Shown: piece after piece, positions 62,918-64,000 of the stretch
How positions within the stretch are numbered: position 1 is the stretch's first letter
Layout: the number at the start of each line of letters is the position of its first letter
From: Streptomyces nitrosporeus
GTDB taxonomy: Bacteria > Actinomycetota > Actinomycetes > Streptomycetales > Streptomycetaceae
Direction of reading: 5' to 3'
Length of the DNA: 64,000 bases
Assembly: GCF_008704555.1 (NCBI RefSeq)
Contig: NZ_CP023702.1
Span: forward strand, 6,238,001 to 6,302,000
Program-made: the position numbers and the translations under genes
Notes under the pieces: model-generated
Told to the model about the DNA's origin: nothing
Databases searched by the model: none
What the model saw: only the letters and a program-made list of their open reading frames with translations

Positions 62918-64000
62918 GCGGGTCGATCTACGCGGCCAGGCCCTGGACCGCCCTGCTCAGCGAGGCGCAGCTGGCCCCCGTCCACCCGGCCGAGACACTG
63001 GTCCACGCCTTCCGCGCCGCCGCGGACAGGGCCCCGGACCGCACCGCCCTCGCCTACTTCGACGGCCGTCTCGGCTACCGGGAGACCGACGCGCTCTCCG
63101 ACTCCGTGGCCGGCCACCTCGCGGCCGAAGGGCTGGAGCGCGGCGACCGGGTCGCGATCATGCTCCAGAACACCCCGCACTTCGTCCTCGCGCTGCTGGG
63201 CGCCTGGAAGGCCGGCGCCACCGTCGTGCCGCTGAACCCGATGTACAAGTCCGGCGAGGTCGGCCACGTCCTGAAGGACGCCGGGATCAGCGCACTCATC
63301 TGCTCCGACCGGGCCTGGGAGTCCTATCTGCGGGACACCGCCGAGGCCGCCCCCGGCGTGCGCATCGTCCTGACCGCCTGCGAACTCGACCTGCAGAGCG
63401 CGGACGACCCCCGCGTGCTCGGGTTCGAGCGGCTCCCCGCGCCCGGCCCCGGCGACCGGGCCGCCGACCTGGTGGCCGTCGCCCGCAAGGGCACCGCCGC
63501 GCCCGGGGGCAGGGGACCGGCCGCCTCGGACACCGCGCTGATCAGCTACACCTCGGGAACCAGCGGCACCCCCAAGGGCGCCATGAACTCCCACCGCAAC
63601 ATCATGGTCAACGCCGAGCGCCAGCGGACCGGCCACCCCATCGGGGAGGGGGCCGCCTACTTCGCGCTCGCCCCGCTCTTCCACATCACCGGCATGGTCT
63701 GCCAGCTCGCCGCCTGCGTCGCCAACGCGGGCACCCTGGTGCTGGCCTACCGCTTCGAGCCGGGCGTCGTCCTGGACGCCTTCGCCGAGCACCGCCCCGC
63801 CTACACCGTGGGGCCCTCCACCGCCTTCATGGCGCTCGCCGCGCACCCCGGGGCCACCCGGGAGCACTTCGCCTCCTTCCAGGTGATCTCCTCCGGCGGC
63901 GCACCGCTGCCGCCCGCCCTGGTCGAGAAGTTCCGCGACGGCCTCGGCCCGTACCTCCGCAACGGCTACGGCCTCACCGAGTGCACCGCGCCCTGCGCCG
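62914..64000 (+). CDS. AMP-dependent acyl-CoA synthetase, N-terminal part
   Basis: The frame is open from the ATG at 62914 to the window end (362 codons), so the gene is cut. The P-loop-like motif YTSGTSGTPKGAM is at about residue 212, FHITGM at about 257 and YGLTECTAPC at the edge. This is the class I adenylate-forming fold that makes acyl-CoA from a fatty or aryl acid. Coupled to the SDR. Confidence 0.92.
   Translation, partial: MSGSIYAARPWTALLSEAQLAPVHPAETLVHAFRAAADRAPDRTALAYFDGRLGYRETDALSDSVAGHLAAEGLERGDRVAIMLQNTPHFVLALLGAWKAGATVVPLNPMYKSGEVGHVLKDAGISALICSDRAWESYLRDTAEAAPGVRIVLTACELDLQSADDPRVLGFERLPAPGPGDRAADLVAVARKGTAAPGGRGPAASDTALISYTSGTSGTPKGAMNSHRNIMVNAERQRTGHPIGEGAAYFALAPLFHITGMVCQLAACVANAGTLVLAYRFEPGVVLDAFAEHRPAYTVGPSTAFMALAAHPGATREHFASFQVISSGGAPLPPALVEKFRDGLGPYLRNGYGLTECTAPCA

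Overview
The window has very high G+C, strong G/C bias at third codon positions, frequent GTG/TTG starts and TGA stops. Its gene families are typical of Streptomyces: streptogrisin-type protease, SoxR, many TetR/GntR regulators, Tat-exported enzymes, and an FxSxx-COOH-system TPR protein. I read it as chromosomal DNA of a Streptomyces or close relative. I see no tRNA, rRNA, CRISPR array, insertion sequence or phage gene.

Layout. 1-10 kb: the 3' end of an FxSxx-system STAND/TPR protein, an alpha/beta hydrolase, a secreted S1 protease, a three-gene MoxR ATPase / metallopeptidase-vWA / unknown operon, and a secreted serine hydrolase. 10-20.3 kb: a compact, tightly coupled operon of nine genes that looks like an orphan biosynthetic gene cluster. 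It has a SagB-type flavin oxidase, adenylation enzyme, free ACP, DapB-like reductase, class II aldolase, MFS exporter, free-standing condensation domain, HAD phosphatase and acyl-CoA dehydrogenase. It is bounded by a long-leader promoter region on the left and a 16-bp-stem terminator on the right. 20.4-32.7 kb: housekeeping and accessory genes, including an ABC-2-like membrane protein, PhoD, a methyltransferase-NUDIX-VOC fusion, an SDR behind a perfect operator-like palindrome, DUF402, a short GntR, a DUF5925 AAA ATPase, a small protein ending in F-x-S-x-x, a type ISP specificity-domain protein, and GntR with homogentisate dioxygenase. 32.9-46.3 kb: redox metabolism (molybdopterin oxidoreductase, aldehyde and alcohol dehydrogenases, KatG, a sulfite-oxidase-like/ferredoxin-reductase/DUF6510 operon, a chloroperoxidase-like hydrolase). 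46.4-52 kb: an Acg-type nitroreductase and a divergent methyltransferase/TetR pair with a double operator. That pair lies between two decayed gene remnants (ATP-binding protein and DUF6879). 52-64 kb: acyl-CoA metabolism under several TetR proteins (acyl-CoA dehydrogenase, MaoC hydratase, SDR plus acyl-CoA ligase), SoxR, a secreted penicillin-acylase-type amidase and a NamZ-type muramidase.

How the genes work together. The biosynthetic operon would load a non-standard acid onto the ACP, oxidise or reduce it on the carrier, and transfer it to an amine through the lone condensation domain; this is inference. Two TetR-type boxes recur. One 19-bp box lies both upstream of the aldehyde/alcohol dehydrogenase pair (36182) and between tetR and an acyl-CoA dehydrogenase (52980). 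One 16-bp box lies upstream of tetR (54276) and upstream of the MaoC hydratase (55621). Each suggests a small shared regulon. All functional calls come from reading motifs by eye; no database search was run.
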